Positions 9,401-17,349 of a stretch of 53,494 nucleotides of DNA are shown here, one piece after another. Location of the stretch: NCBI RefSeq assembly GCF_004022425.1, contig NZ_RBZY01000024.1, positions 1 through 53,494 of the forward strand, read 5' to 3'. How positions within the stretch are numbered: the first letter of the stretch is position 1; each line of letters opens with the position of its first letter. This DNA is from Microbacterium enclense. Its GTDB lineage: Bacteria > Actinomycetota > Actinomycetes > Actinomycetales > Microbacteriaceae. The notes below the pieces were generated by a model that saw only the letters and a list, made by a program, of their open reading frames with translations, ran no database searches and was not told the DNA's origin. Position numbers and translations under genes: made by a program.

Positions 9401-12400
9401 CCCCTCGGGCGCGACGGGCGAGGGCACGGTCCGCATCGGAGTCCTGGATGCCGAGGCCAACCCGAGCCCCATCACGTTCACCGACTACGTGCAGGTGCAA
9501 GCGGGTGCCGACAGCCGGATCCGCGTGAGCCCGCTCGCCAACGACATCGATCCCACGCAGGGGCGGCTCACGCTCACCGGTGTACGCCCGGACCTCCCGG
9601 AGAGGCTCGTCGACGGCGACGACAACCCCGAGTACGCGCGACTGGAGGCGCTCGTGGAGAGCGTGTCGGCGACGGGCGTCGTCATCCGCGCGGGCGAGGC
9701 CCCCGCCACGATGTCGTTCCTCTACGACGTCGAGTCGGACTCGGGGAACACCGGACGCGGTCTCGTCGTGGTCAAGGTCGTGCGCGAGAGCGTGCCCGAC
9801 TACCCGGTGGTCTCGGACACCGTCCTCACCGTCGAGGACCGCGACGAGTTCCTCTCCGGCGTCGACGTGCTCGGCGGCCGCGTGACCTGGTCGGGCGGCG
9901 ACACCGGCGACCTGCGCGTGTCGCTGTGGGGCGAGCCCGCCGATGTGCGGGTCGCGGGCAGCCTCATCTCCGGAGAGCTGCCCGCGACCCGACGCATCAT
10001 CCCCTTCGCGGTGACCGGCACCGTCGGCGACCAGGAGGTCACGACGTACGCGTTCGTGCGGATCCCGGGCGACGACGATCTCACATTGGCCCTCCGCCCG
10101 GGGGCGGCGCAGCGCGTCGACGAACTGGCATCCGTGGACTTCGACATGGCCGCTCTCGTCGCGGTCCCGCGGCGGGCGACCCTGGAGGTCGGCGCGGACG
10201 TGTCCACGACCGGCGTGCGCGCCGACGGGCGCTGCAGCGTGAGCGGCACCGTGGTCCGCTACGACGCGGGCACGGGTTCGCCGTGGACCGACGCCTGCCG
10301 TGTCCCCGTGCGCGTCGCCGGCACCGAGGAGTGGACCGTGCTGTCGGTGCCCATCGGCATCGTGGCCCGTGAACCCCAGCCCGAACTCCGCCCGGGCTCG
10401 CTCACCGTCGGACCGGGTGAGACCGCGACCTTCGACCTGCGCAACATGACGAGCTGGCAATTGGGCCGTGAGGATTGGGCCGGCATCCGTTACACCGTCG
10501 AGTACGCGGGCTCGGCGTTCTCGTCCGTGACTCTGGACGGCTCGGTCGTGACGGTCACGGGCGCCGATCGCGCGGTGCCCGGCAGCGAGAACGCCGCGAT
10601 CGTCTCGGTCACCAGCCACACCGCGGTCGCCCCGGCGCGGCTGTTGCTGCGGGTCGGAGCCGCGCCCTCGACGCTGCCCCAGGGCGGCACGACGACGCTG
10701 CAGTGCTCCCAGGCGTCGGGCTCGAGCTGCACGATCGACGCGGTCGGACTCCCCGGCGAGGTCAATCCGCTCCCGCGCACTCCGCTCGAAGTCGTGAGCG
10801 TCCGCCCGACGAGTGCGTGCACCGGAGTCGGCTTCGACGTCGCCTCGTCATCGAGCGTGCGGGCGTCGTGGACCGCCGATGCGCCGGGTGCGACGTGCGC
10901 CGCGAGCGTGACGCTCCGGGACGCCCAGAGCCGCTCGACCGCCGGGACCCGCGACGCCCGCGTGGTCCTCGACCTGCAGGGCTTCCCGCGCGCACCGGCG
11001 AGCGTGCGCCAGACGGCGTACGCCGACGGATCGCTCACGCTGCGCGTGGACGCGGGCGAGGCGCGACGCGCCTACCCGGCGCTCACCGGCTTCCGGGTGC
11101 GCTTCGGCGCGCAGGTCGTCGCGGACTGCGGCGCCGACGGATCATGCCCCGCGATCGCCGCCCCCAACGGCGAGAAGCGCGAATACGTCGTCACCGCGGT
11201 GAACGGCGTCGGCGAATCGCGCGGCTCGGTGCGCACGACCGCCTGGGCCTACGACCCGCCGGCTCGGCCGAAGTCGGGCGATTTCACCCCGGTCGTCACG
11301 CGCGACGGCGAGGGCAATGTCGCCGATCTTGTCATCCGGGGCGTGGAGTCGTCCGAGACCGGCCAGCTCGAGGTCCGCAGCAGCGCGGGCGAGACGCGCA
11401 CGATCGGCGTCGGGCGCAACGACACCGACGTGCGCATCAGCGGCTTCCGCGTCGGCAGCAACTCCCAGAGCGAGATCACGGTGACCCCCACCTCGCGTTT
11501 CGAGGTGCCGACGGGGCTCGGGGGCTCCGCGCAGGGTGGGGCGCTCACATTCTCGGCGCACGGGGTCGGGGCGCCTCTCGAGCCGAACATCACGATCACC
11601 TCGCGCTCGACGGGGGACGGGATGTCGACCGTCACGGTCGAGGGCACGGCGCGGCAGAACGGCACCGACTCCCGACTCCGCTACGGCATCGCCGAGGGCA
11701 CCGCGTGCCGCGTCGGCGACGGCGGTCCGCGTCGCGAGTTCCCGAACAAGGAGGACGGCGTCGCCTACACGTTCACCTTCTGCGTGGAGTCCGACTTCGG
11801 CGGCACCTCTTACGGGACGAGGAGCGTGACGCAGGAGGACTACCGCGTCGCGCAGGACACCGCCGCTCCGCGCGGGTACACCTTCACCGTCGGGGCCGAG
11901 CCCGGGACCGCCGTCGAGGACGGCCGTCCGGTCGCTCGCTGGCGGGTCTCCGACCTCACGGCGGGGAGCAAGCCGCCGCGCTTCAACAAGGCCGTCTACA
12001 CCAACTTCGACGGCGACCGGTCGTCGGTGTTCGGCTCGGATCCGAACATCGGCGTCTACTTCCAGCACGAGATCTGGGGTACGACCTCCGAGACCGGACG
12101 AGTCGCGCCCGCTTCCGGCAGCGCGCCGTATCAGGTGCAGGCAACCATGCGGGTGGCATCCTGCGTGGGTGGCGAGCGGCTGGACGTGGCGACGAACTCG
12201 AGCAACGACCTGGCCGCGATGACCCTCGACCGCGACGCGATCCGGTACACCGACAAGAACGGCACCGTGCTGCCGACGGGGGGCTCGAACCTCGTCCCCG
12301 TCGGCGCCACCCGAGTCGAGAACGTCCGGGTGACCGTGGACTGGTCGGCGCGCGGGTGGGGCCTGGACTCCGTCGTCCTGGAAACCCAGGGTCCGTGCAA

Positions 12401-12446
12401 GCCCGGCACGCCCGACCGCGAGCCCGAAGCCGACCCCGAACCCTGA
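6471..12446 (+). CDS. Giant exported Ig/cadherin-like multidomain protein with Fn3-like C-terminal part
   Basis: A protein of 1,991 residues. The N-terminus has a basic stretch and one hydrophobic segment (about 6-25), a signal anchor or signal peptide. Residues about 35-385 resemble a beta-propeller-like repeat region with Asp/Gly turns. From about 390 there are tandem cadherin/Ig-like units recognisable by LLNDHDPNED (near 420), VDPDGDP (near 530), VLDNDVSP (near 825), GADPDGDA (near 925) and LANDIDPTQG (near 1025). Fn3-like beta domains follow (about 1500-1900). Cysteines are concentrated in the C-terminal third. There is no LPXTG signal. The ATG at 6471 overlaps the kinase stop; upstream frame lies inside the kinase gene and is not real. 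Probably an extracellular fibre or scaffold handled by the MoxR/DUF58/TgpA proteins encoded next; that role is inferred from context. Confidence 0.9.
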   Translation: MKRRRIAGLTSGVVAAVLVVTASIVWPGLDAQETPEVDTSVWALQTGDGQRYARVNTTVGELDTVRTAGNPSQVAQGPDGAYLFTDSYSKLARIDEAQPIDLQEEQLESAPDTPPGTTSVATAGDYVVYRTDTGALYASRLSRAGQSVTELDPFGTAGDDDARTYTADAVAVDESGMLFAYSAVDGSVIRYDIDADELRGRDALAVDVASPVLTAAGEQWVLVDAEEGRAWVRGREELDLGTADQLVVGDPDPAARTVYLADEQSLWSIPVDGSEPRREVGAGGNVLGQPAKPVTHSGITYAAWLLPGDARGTLWRSDAGETDLDYGGATMPDQRRPVFVATDHAVILNETRTGWVWTVPDGALVASSQSWTLDDRTEEAAVQSEEQLSVVLDPKPPIAEPDAFGVRAGRLVTLPVLLNDHDPNEDVLSIVGESVTGLDPGFGSLSVTDDGQRLAVRVSPDATGAATFSYAVTDGTTADGLTSASTTVTLTVTPDTANAAPVWCGVEKCLQPWPAPEVARGGTITVPVLPGWVDPDGDPLLLLSVENPSGVGSVASTPAGDVVYQHADDGSGGEQTVQLDVTVADTAGATTTKPLLIRVAPDPALAVQSFAIVDTAGSALTVDVAPHVTGTAGDVTIGAVRVLDDAAATATVVGGTTTFDFTAAQPGVYRVDFTVTGAGRDATGTARITLLPADAPAQLSTAPVVAFVRPQEDATLDVFAAVSNPTGRVLLLSDVVAAAEEGAALAVDTVGQNDLRVSGTTADGGAGLLGTVAYTVSDGTDDDGSRVVGEATVYLLPPAPEIAPIAVDDTVTVRAGAQADIPVLDNDVSPAGGRPTLDPASVQVSPSADGLAFASGGVLRYLAPTAAGSYEVTYRVYTTGTPSLWDEATVRITVLGPEANRAPVPDTLQGRVLSGGTTTVPFRSFGADPDGDAVVLDRIVTQPDRGTASISADGSAIVYSSVPGDRGQVSFRYRVADPSGATGEGTVRIGVLDAEANPSPITFTDYVQVQAGADSRIRVSPLANDIDPTQGRLTLTGVRPDLPERLVDGDDNPEYARLEALVESVSATGVVIRAGEAPATMSFLYDVESDSGNTGRGLVVVKVVRESVPDYPVVSDTVLTVEDRDEFLSGVDVLGGRVTWSGGDTGDLRVSLWGEPADVRVAGSLISGELPATRRIIPFAVTGTVGDQEVTTYAFVRIPGDDDLTLALRPGAAQRVDELASVDFDMAALVAVPRRATLEVGADVSTTGVRADGRCSVSGTVVRYDAGTGSPWTDACRVPVRVAGTEEWTVLSVPIGIVAREPQPELRPGSLTVGPGETATFDLRNMTSWQLGREDWAGIRYTVEYAGSAFSSVTLDGSVVTVTGADRAVPGSENAAIVSVTSHTAVAPARLLLRVGAAPSTLPQGGTTTLQCSQASGSSCTIDAVGLPGEVNPLPRTPLEVVSVRPTSACTGVGFDVASSSSVRASWTADAPGATCAASVTLRDAQSRSTAGTRDARVVLDLQGFPRAPASVRQTAYADGSLTLRVDAGEARRAYPALTGFRVRFGAQVVADCGADGSCPAIAAPNGEKREYVVTAVNGVGESRGSVRTTAWAYDPPARPKSGDFTPVVTRDGEGNVADLVIRGVESSETGQLEVRSSAGETRTIGVGRNDTDVRISGFRVGSNSQSEITVTPTSRFEVPTGLGGSAQGGALTFSAHGVGAPLEPNITITSRSTGDGMSTVTVEGTARQNGTDSRLRYGIAEGTACRVGDGGPRREFPNKEDGVAYTFTFCVESDFGGTSYGTRSVTQEDYRVAQDTAAPRGYTFTVGAEPGTAVEDGRPVARWRVSDLTAGSKPPRFNKAVYTNFDGDRSSVFGSDPNIGVYFQHEIWGTTSETGRVAPASGSAPYQVQATMRVASCVGGERLDVATNSSNDLAAMTLDRDAIRYTDKNGTVLPTGGSNLVPVGATRVENVRVTVDWSARGWGLDSVVLETQGPCKPGTPDREPEADPEP

Positions 12447-12473
12447 TCCCCCCACCGAAAGAGACCTGCTGCC

Positions 12474-13439
12474 ATGACGATCACCCAGGAACAGGCGACC
12501 TGGTACGCCCAGACCTTCGCGCAGATCGCCGACAACGTCGAACGCGCCGTGCTCGGTAAGCGGCACGTCGTCGAACTCGTGCTCACCGCCATGCTCAGTG
12601 ACGGGCACGTGCTGCTGGAGGACGTACCGGGTACGGGGAAGACGTCGCTCGCCCGCGCCGTCGCGCAGTCGGTTCAGGGTACGAACACCCGCATCCAGTT
12701 CACCCCCGACCTGCTGCCGGGCGACATCACCGGCATCACGGTGTACGACCAGAAAGAGGGGACGTTCGAGTTCCACGCCGGTCCGATCTTCGCCAACATC
12801 GTCCTCGCCGACGAGATCAACCGCGCGAGCCCGAAGACGCAGTCCGCCCTGCTGGAGGTCATGGAGGAGGGCCGGGTGACCATCGACGGCGTCTCCCGCG
12901 AGGTCGGCGTTCCCTTCCTCGTCCTGGCCACGCAGAACCCCGTCGAGCAGGCCGGCACGTACCGGTTGCCCGAGGCGCAGCTCGACCGCTTCCTGCTGCG
13001 CACCTCGCTCGGCTACCCCGATCACGCGGCCACCGTGCGCATCCTCGACGGTGCCCCGGTCGCCACCGCGGATCTCCGTCCGATCATCACGCCGCAGGCG
13101 CTCGTCGGCATGGCCGACCTCGCCGCGAGCGTGTACGTCGACGCGCTCGTGCTCGATTACATCGCCCGGATCGTGGATGCCACCCGCTCGGCCGACGAGG
13201 TCCGGCTCGGCGTCAGCATCCGCGGCGCCCTGGCGTTGACGCGCGCGACCCGCGCGCGAGCCGCAGCACAGGGGCGCACGTACGCCACCCCCGACGACGT
13301 CAAGGCGCTCGCGGTCGCGGTGCTCTCGCACCGGTTGATCCTGCACCCCGAGGCGGAGTTCGACGGGGTGACGCAGGAGGCCGTCGTCGGTCAGGTGCTT
13401 CTGGACACCGTGCCGCCCACCCAGCGCGAGAGCGCCTGA
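12474..13439 (+). CDS. MoxR-family AAA+ ATPase
   Basis: An AAA+ ATPase of 321 residues of the MoxR type, thought to act as a chaperone in assembly or activation of envelope proteins. Walker A is PGTGKTS (52-58, Lys56), Walker B is IVLADEINRA (Asp113, Glu114), sensor 1 is ATQNPVE, and LPEAQLDRF belongs to the arginine-finger region. Length is normal for the family. The ATG at 12474 has a purine-rich GAAAGAGA ribosome binding site and follows the giant protein gene by 27 nt. A DUF58 gene follows, the standard MoxR partner. Confidence 0.95.
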   Translation: MTITQEQATWYAQTFAQIADNVERAVLGKRHVVELVLTAMLSDGHVLLEDVPGTGKTSLARAVAQSVQGTNTRIQFTPDLLPGDITGITVYDQKEGTFEFHAGPIFANIVLADEINRASPKTQSALLEVMEEGRVTIDGVSREVGVPFLVLATQNPVEQAGTYRLPEAQLDRFLLRTSLGYPDHAATVRILDGAPVATADLRPIITPQALVGMADLAASVYVDALVLDYIARIVDATRSADEVRLGVSIRGALALTRATRARAAAQGRTYATPDDVKALAVAVLSHRLILHPEAEFDGVTQEAVVGQVLLDTVPPTQRESA

Positions 13440-13483
13440 GCCGTGGCCGTCCCCCCGCTCCTCCTCGCGCGAAGGGTGCCGCC

Positions 13484-14860
13484 GTGCCCGACGTGAACCT
13501 CACCGAGTCGCGGCTGACGCGCACCTCGGCGGGGACCGTCGGCACGGGTTCGCGCACGTCGATCACCTCGACGTCGACCCGGCGCACGCGCCGCCTCGTC
13601 CGAGCGGCCGTCCGCGCGGCCGAGATCGGGCGCACGCTGGCCGACGGGGTCGGCTCCGCGGTGCGGTGGGCCGGCCGCACGGTGCGACCCGCGGGTGCGG
13701 TCGTCGCGAGCGCGGCGACGGTCGGGCTGGTGCTGGGGCTCGCGTTCGGCTGGGTCGAGTGGATGATCGCCGGGTCCGTCGCGCTGCTTCTGCTGATCAT
13801 GAGTGTCCCGTTCCTCTTCGGGGCGCGCGCCTACGACGTCGACCTGACGCTCACGCACGAGCGGGTCGTCGCCGGCCACGGGGTCACGGGCGAGATCGCC
13901 GTCCGCAACGACAGTGCGCGTCCCGCCCTGCCCGGTCGCCTCGACATCCCGGTGGGGCGAGGGCTGGTGGAGTTCGCCGTTCCGCTGCTGCGGCCGGGGC
14001 ACGGCGTGACCGAACCGCTCGAGATCCCGCCCCTGCCGCGGGGAGTCGTGCGCATCGGGCCCGTGACGACGGTGCGGAGCGACCCCGTGGGGCTCCTGCG
14101 GCGCGAGCACGCGTTCGACGACGTCCACGATCTCTTCGTCCATCCGCGCACGGTCGCGCTCCCGTCGACGAGCGCCGGACTCGTGCGCGACCTCGAGGGC
14201 AACGCGACGCGTCGGCTCGTCGACGCCGACATGTCCTTCCACGCGATCCGCGAGTACGTCGCGGGCGACTCGCGCCGTCAGGTGCACTGGAAATCCACCG
14301 CGAAGACCGGGCGCCTGATGGTGCGCCAGTACGAGGAGTCGCGCCGGTCGCGCATGGCCGTCGTCCTCGCCGCTGCGACCCAGGAATACGCGGATGCCGA
14401 CGAGTACGAGCTCGCGGTCTCGGCCGCCGCTTCGCTCGGCCTGCGTGCCGTGCGGGACGCGCGCGACATCGACGTGGTGACCGGATCGGAGATCCCCCGC
14501 GTCGTCCGCGGACGTCTGCGCGCCATCCGGCATGTGCCCGCGGTGACGCCCCGAGCGATGCTCGACGGGTTCAGCGCGATCGCCCACCACGAGAACACCA
14601 TGCCCGTCGAGGACGTCTGCCGACTGGCATCCGAGGCGAACGAGAGGTTGTCCATCGCGTTCGTCGTCGTGGGGTCGGTCGTGTCGATCGCGCGTCTGCG
14701 GCAGGCCGCCCTCGCCTTCCCCGCGGACACCGCGGTCGCGGCCGTCGTGTGCGACGAACGTGCCCACCCGCGCATGCGCAGCGTCGCCGGGCTCACCGTC
14801 CTGACCATCGGCACGCTCGATGACCTCGCCGGCCTGCTCGTGCGGGGGGCCACCTCGTGA
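13484..14860 (+). CDS. DUF58 domain protein (MoxR partner)
   Basis: A protein of 458 residues with an N-terminal basic tail of about 70 residues, two close transmembrane segments (about 65-110), a beta-rich region, and the DUF58 signature around residues 250-285: AIREYVAGDSRRQVHWKST followed by TGRLMVRQYEE. DUF58 proteins are encoded beside MoxR ATPases and resemble von Willebrand factor A folds. The likely start is the GTG at 13484, with GAAGG 8 nt before it; no other start in frame fits better. The stop overlaps the GTG of the next gene (GTGA), so translation is probably coupled. Confidence 0.92.
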   Translation: MPDVNLTESRLTRTSAGTVGTGSRTSITSTSTRRTRRLVRAAVRAAEIGRTLADGVGSAVRWAGRTVRPAGAVVASAATVGLVLGLAFGWVEWMIAGSVALLLLIMSVPFLFGARAYDVDLTLTHERVVAGHGVTGEIAVRNDSARPALPGRLDIPVGRGLVEFAVPLLRPGHGVTEPLEIPPLPRGVVRIGPVTTVRSDPVGLLRREHAFDDVHDLFVHPRTVALPSTSAGLVRDLEGNATRRLVDADMSFHAIREYVAGDSRRQVHWKSTAKTGRLMVRQYEESRRSRMAVVLAAATQEYADADEYELAVSAAASLGLRAVRDARDIDVVTGSEIPRVVRGRLRAIRHVPAVTPRAMLDGFSAIAHHENTMPVEDVCRLASEANERLSIAFVVVGSVVSIARLRQAALAFPADTAVAAVVCDERAHPRMRSVAGLTVLTIGTLDDLAGLLVRGATS

Positions 14861-17349
14861 GCGCCCCCGCCCGGCAGGCCGACTCCGCCCGCCGTTCGCG
14901 GGCCGTCGCCGCGGGGCTGTTCACCGCGTTCTCCGTCGGCCTGGCGGCGGTGGCCGCGTGGCCCGTGTACGCCTCGTGGGCTTTCGTGGTGCTCGTGGCC
15001 GTGGCGGCACCGGTGGCGGCGGGGGTCGTGACGCTGGCTGCGTGGCGCCGCTGGTCCGGGTGGGTCACCGTCGCGCTGATCGCGGGCGCTTTCGCGCTCC
15101 TCTCGGTGCCGGTGGCGGTCCCGTCGCGCCTCGGTGGGCCGCTGGAGATCCTCCGCGGTCTCGGCGAGGCGTTCTCCGGCGTCATCCTGGGGTGGAAAGA
15201 CCTGGTCACGGTCGAACTGCCGGTCGGCGACTACCGCAACCTGCTCGTTCCCGCTCTCGTGGTGTTCCTCGTCGGGACGGCGGCGACGCTGGCGCTCGCA
15301 CTCCGCGCCGATCGACTCGCCCCCGTCGCCGTCGTGAGCGGTCTTGCGATGAGCGGCTTCGGGCTCTTCTTCGGCCGCACGTCGACGAGCGCGCCGCTGA
15401 TGCTCGGCCCGCTCACGTTCGCGGCCCCGGTCGAGACCGGGATCGGTGTGGCCGCGATCCTGTCGGCCGTGCTGTGGCTGGCGTGGCGCACCCGTGATGA
15501 ACGGACGCGGGCGCTGCGTCGGGCGAGCGAGAGCGGTGCCATGGTGCTCCCGCGACGTCGCTCCCGCACCGATCAGCGGCGCACTGCTCTGGGTGCCGCG
15601 ATGATCGTGGTGGCCGTCGTCGCCGCCGTCGCGATCGTGCCGTGGGCGGCGAAGGATGCCGATCGCCGGGTGCTCCGGTCGGCGGCGGGGCCGGAACGCC
15701 AGATCGCCGAGGCGGTGAGCCCGCTGTCCGAGTACCGGACGATGTTCTCGGACGCGCGCGCCGACGACGTCCTGTTCCGCGTCGACAGCGCCGCGACGGC
15801 TCCGGAGCGCATCCGGGTCGCGACGCTCGACGCCTACGACGGCGAAGTCTTCCGCTCTTCCGGGTCGCGGCAGGGCACCTTCGTGAGGGTGCCGTCGAGT
15901 CTCCCCCGGGTGGACGGGCGCGAGGTCGAGGCCGGCATCCGGATCGATGCTCTCGACGGGATCTGGATGCCGACGGCCGGACGGCTCCTCTCGGCGACGT
16001 TCGAGGGCGACCGGCAGAACGTGCTCGCCGACCGGTTCTACTACAGCGTGGACGCCGAGGCGGGCGTTCAGATCGCCGACGGAGGATGGGCGTCCGGCGA
16101 CCGTTACGCGATCTCGGCGGTCGAGCCGACCGACGCCGACCCCGCGACGTTCGTCCCACCCGGCGCGGACGGCGTCGTCGGCGGCGACAACCTGCGGCGA
16201 TGGGTGGACGAACACGCCACCGGGGAGTCCGGTGCGGATCTGGTCGCCCTCGTCCGGTTGCTGCGCGACCGCGGCTATCTCAGCCACGGGCTCGCACCCG
16301 CCGCCGGTGCGCCCGCGCCGGCGTGGACGGACGACCTTCCCGGGTATCAGCTCCAGCCGAGCGCCTCGGGCCACTCGCTCGCGCGCATCGACACGATGTT
16401 CCAGCGGTTGCTGGAGCGCGAGGACGACCCGCGCGCCCAGTCGTCGGGCAATTTCGTCGCCGCGGTCGGCGACGACGAGCAGTTCGCCGTGGCCGCGGCG
16501 TTGATCGCGCGGGAGCTCGGATTCCCGGCCCGCGTCGTCGTGGGCACGCGTCTGACCTCGAGCGACTCCGGCGTCGCCGTCTGCGCGGAGGGGGAGTGCC
16601 GCGCGCGCGATCTCAGCGCGTGGACCGAAGTGCAGGATGCCGACGGCCGGTGGGCGGCGATCGACGTGACCCCGCAGTGGGAGCTCTCGCCCAGCCTCGA
16701 GGTGACGCAGCAGCGCGATCCCGAGAACGTGACCGAGGTGCGGCCGAACACGGTCGACGAGGTCGTCCCGCCCGACCCGGTGCAGGAGGACAACGCCCGC
16801 ACCGACGACGAGGCGAACGACGATGGCCTAGATCTCGCCTGGCTGTGGCCGATCCTGCGGGTCGTCGGGATCGCTCTCCTGGCGGTCCTCGTCCTCTTCG
16901 GACCCTTCCTCGTCGTCGTCGTCGCGAAGGCCATGCGGCGCCGCGGCCGCCGGCGCGACCCCGACCCCCGCGTCGCGATCGCGGGAGGGTGGGACGAGTA
17001 CGTGGATGCCGGGGTGGATGCCGGCCGCGATCCGCGTCGGTCCGCGACGCGCCGCGAGATGGCCGAGGCGTTCGACACCCCGTCCGGGCTCCGTCTGGCT
17101 GACGACGCCGATCGGGCGGTCTTCTCCGCGCGGACGGTCACCGCCGACGAGGCATCCCAGTTCTGGCGGATCGTCGACGAGGAGCGCCGCGCGCTGACCC
17201 GTCAGCGCGGCTGGTGGCAGCGCGTGCGTGCGGCCGTATCGTTGAAATCGTTCCTGCGGTTCTTCGCCCCGCGCCCCACGCGCCGACGGCCGCCGCACCG
17301 CGACGAGAGGGGGAAGCGCCCGCCCGCAGGGCGGCGCGAGACGACATGA
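14857..17349 (+). CDS. TgpA-like membrane protein with degenerate transglutaminase core
   Basis: An 830-residue member of the TgpA-type membrane transglutaminase-like group encoded next to MoxR/DUF58 genes. Residues 1 to about 215 hold several membrane helices, another helix is near 238-258, the extracytoplasmic region runs to about 655, then comes a helix (about 660-690) and a basic cytoplasmic tail. The core is clear (GDDEQFAVAAALIARELGFP, 538-557), but the position of the catalytic Cys is Asp540, and the HAW motif is SAW (Ser587 for His). Asp603 (IDVTP) remains. Two of three catalytic residues are therefore absent, and classical transglutaminase or protease chemistry is unlikely. The GTG at 14857 overlaps the DUF58 stop, and the gene ends in an ATGA overlap with the FHA gene. 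A structural or substrate-binding role is my inference. Confidence 0.9.
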   Translation: MSAPARQADSARRSRAVAAGLFTAFSVGLAAVAAWPVYASWAFVVLVAVAAPVAAGVVTLAAWRRWSGWVTVALIAGAFALLSVPVAVPSRLGGPLEILRGLGEAFSGVILGWKDLVTVELPVGDYRNLLVPALVVFLVGTAATLALALRADRLAPVAVVSGLAMSGFGLFFGRTSTSAPLMLGPLTFAAPVETGIGVAAILSAVLWLAWRTRDERTRALRRASESGAMVLPRRRSRTDQRRTALGAAMIVVAVVAAVAIVPWAAKDADRRVLRSAAGPERQIAEAVSPLSEYRTMFSDARADDVLFRVDSAATAPERIRVATLDAYDGEVFRSSGSRQGTFVRVPSSLPRVDGREVEAGIRIDALDGIWMPTAGRLLSATFEGDRQNVLADRFYYSVDAEAGVQIADGGWASGDRYAISAVEPTDADPATFVPPGADGVVGGDNLRRWVDEHATGESGADLVALVRLLRDRGYLSHGLAPAAGAPAPAWTDDLPGYQLQPSASGHSLARIDTMFQRLLEREDDPRAQSSGNFVAAVGDDEQFAVAAALIARELGFPARVVVGTRLTSSDSGVAVCAEGECRARDLSAWTEVQDADGRWAAIDVTPQWELSPSLEVTQQRDPENVTEVRPNTVDEVVPPDPVQEDNARTDDEANDDGLDLAWLWPILRVVGIALLAVLVLFGPFLVVVVAKAMRRRGRRRDPDPRVAIAGGWDEYVDAGVDAGRDPRRSATRREMAEAFDTPSGLRLADDADRAVFSARTVTADEASQFWRIVDEERRALTRQRGWWQRVRAAVSLKSFLRFFAPRPTRRRPPHRDERGKRPPAGRRETT

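Noticed and set aside
12474..17349. MoxR/DUF58/TgpA as a gas-vesicle or denitrification chaperone set
   Set aside because: Such MoxR types have different neighbours (gvp, norCB and norD/Q); none is present here.
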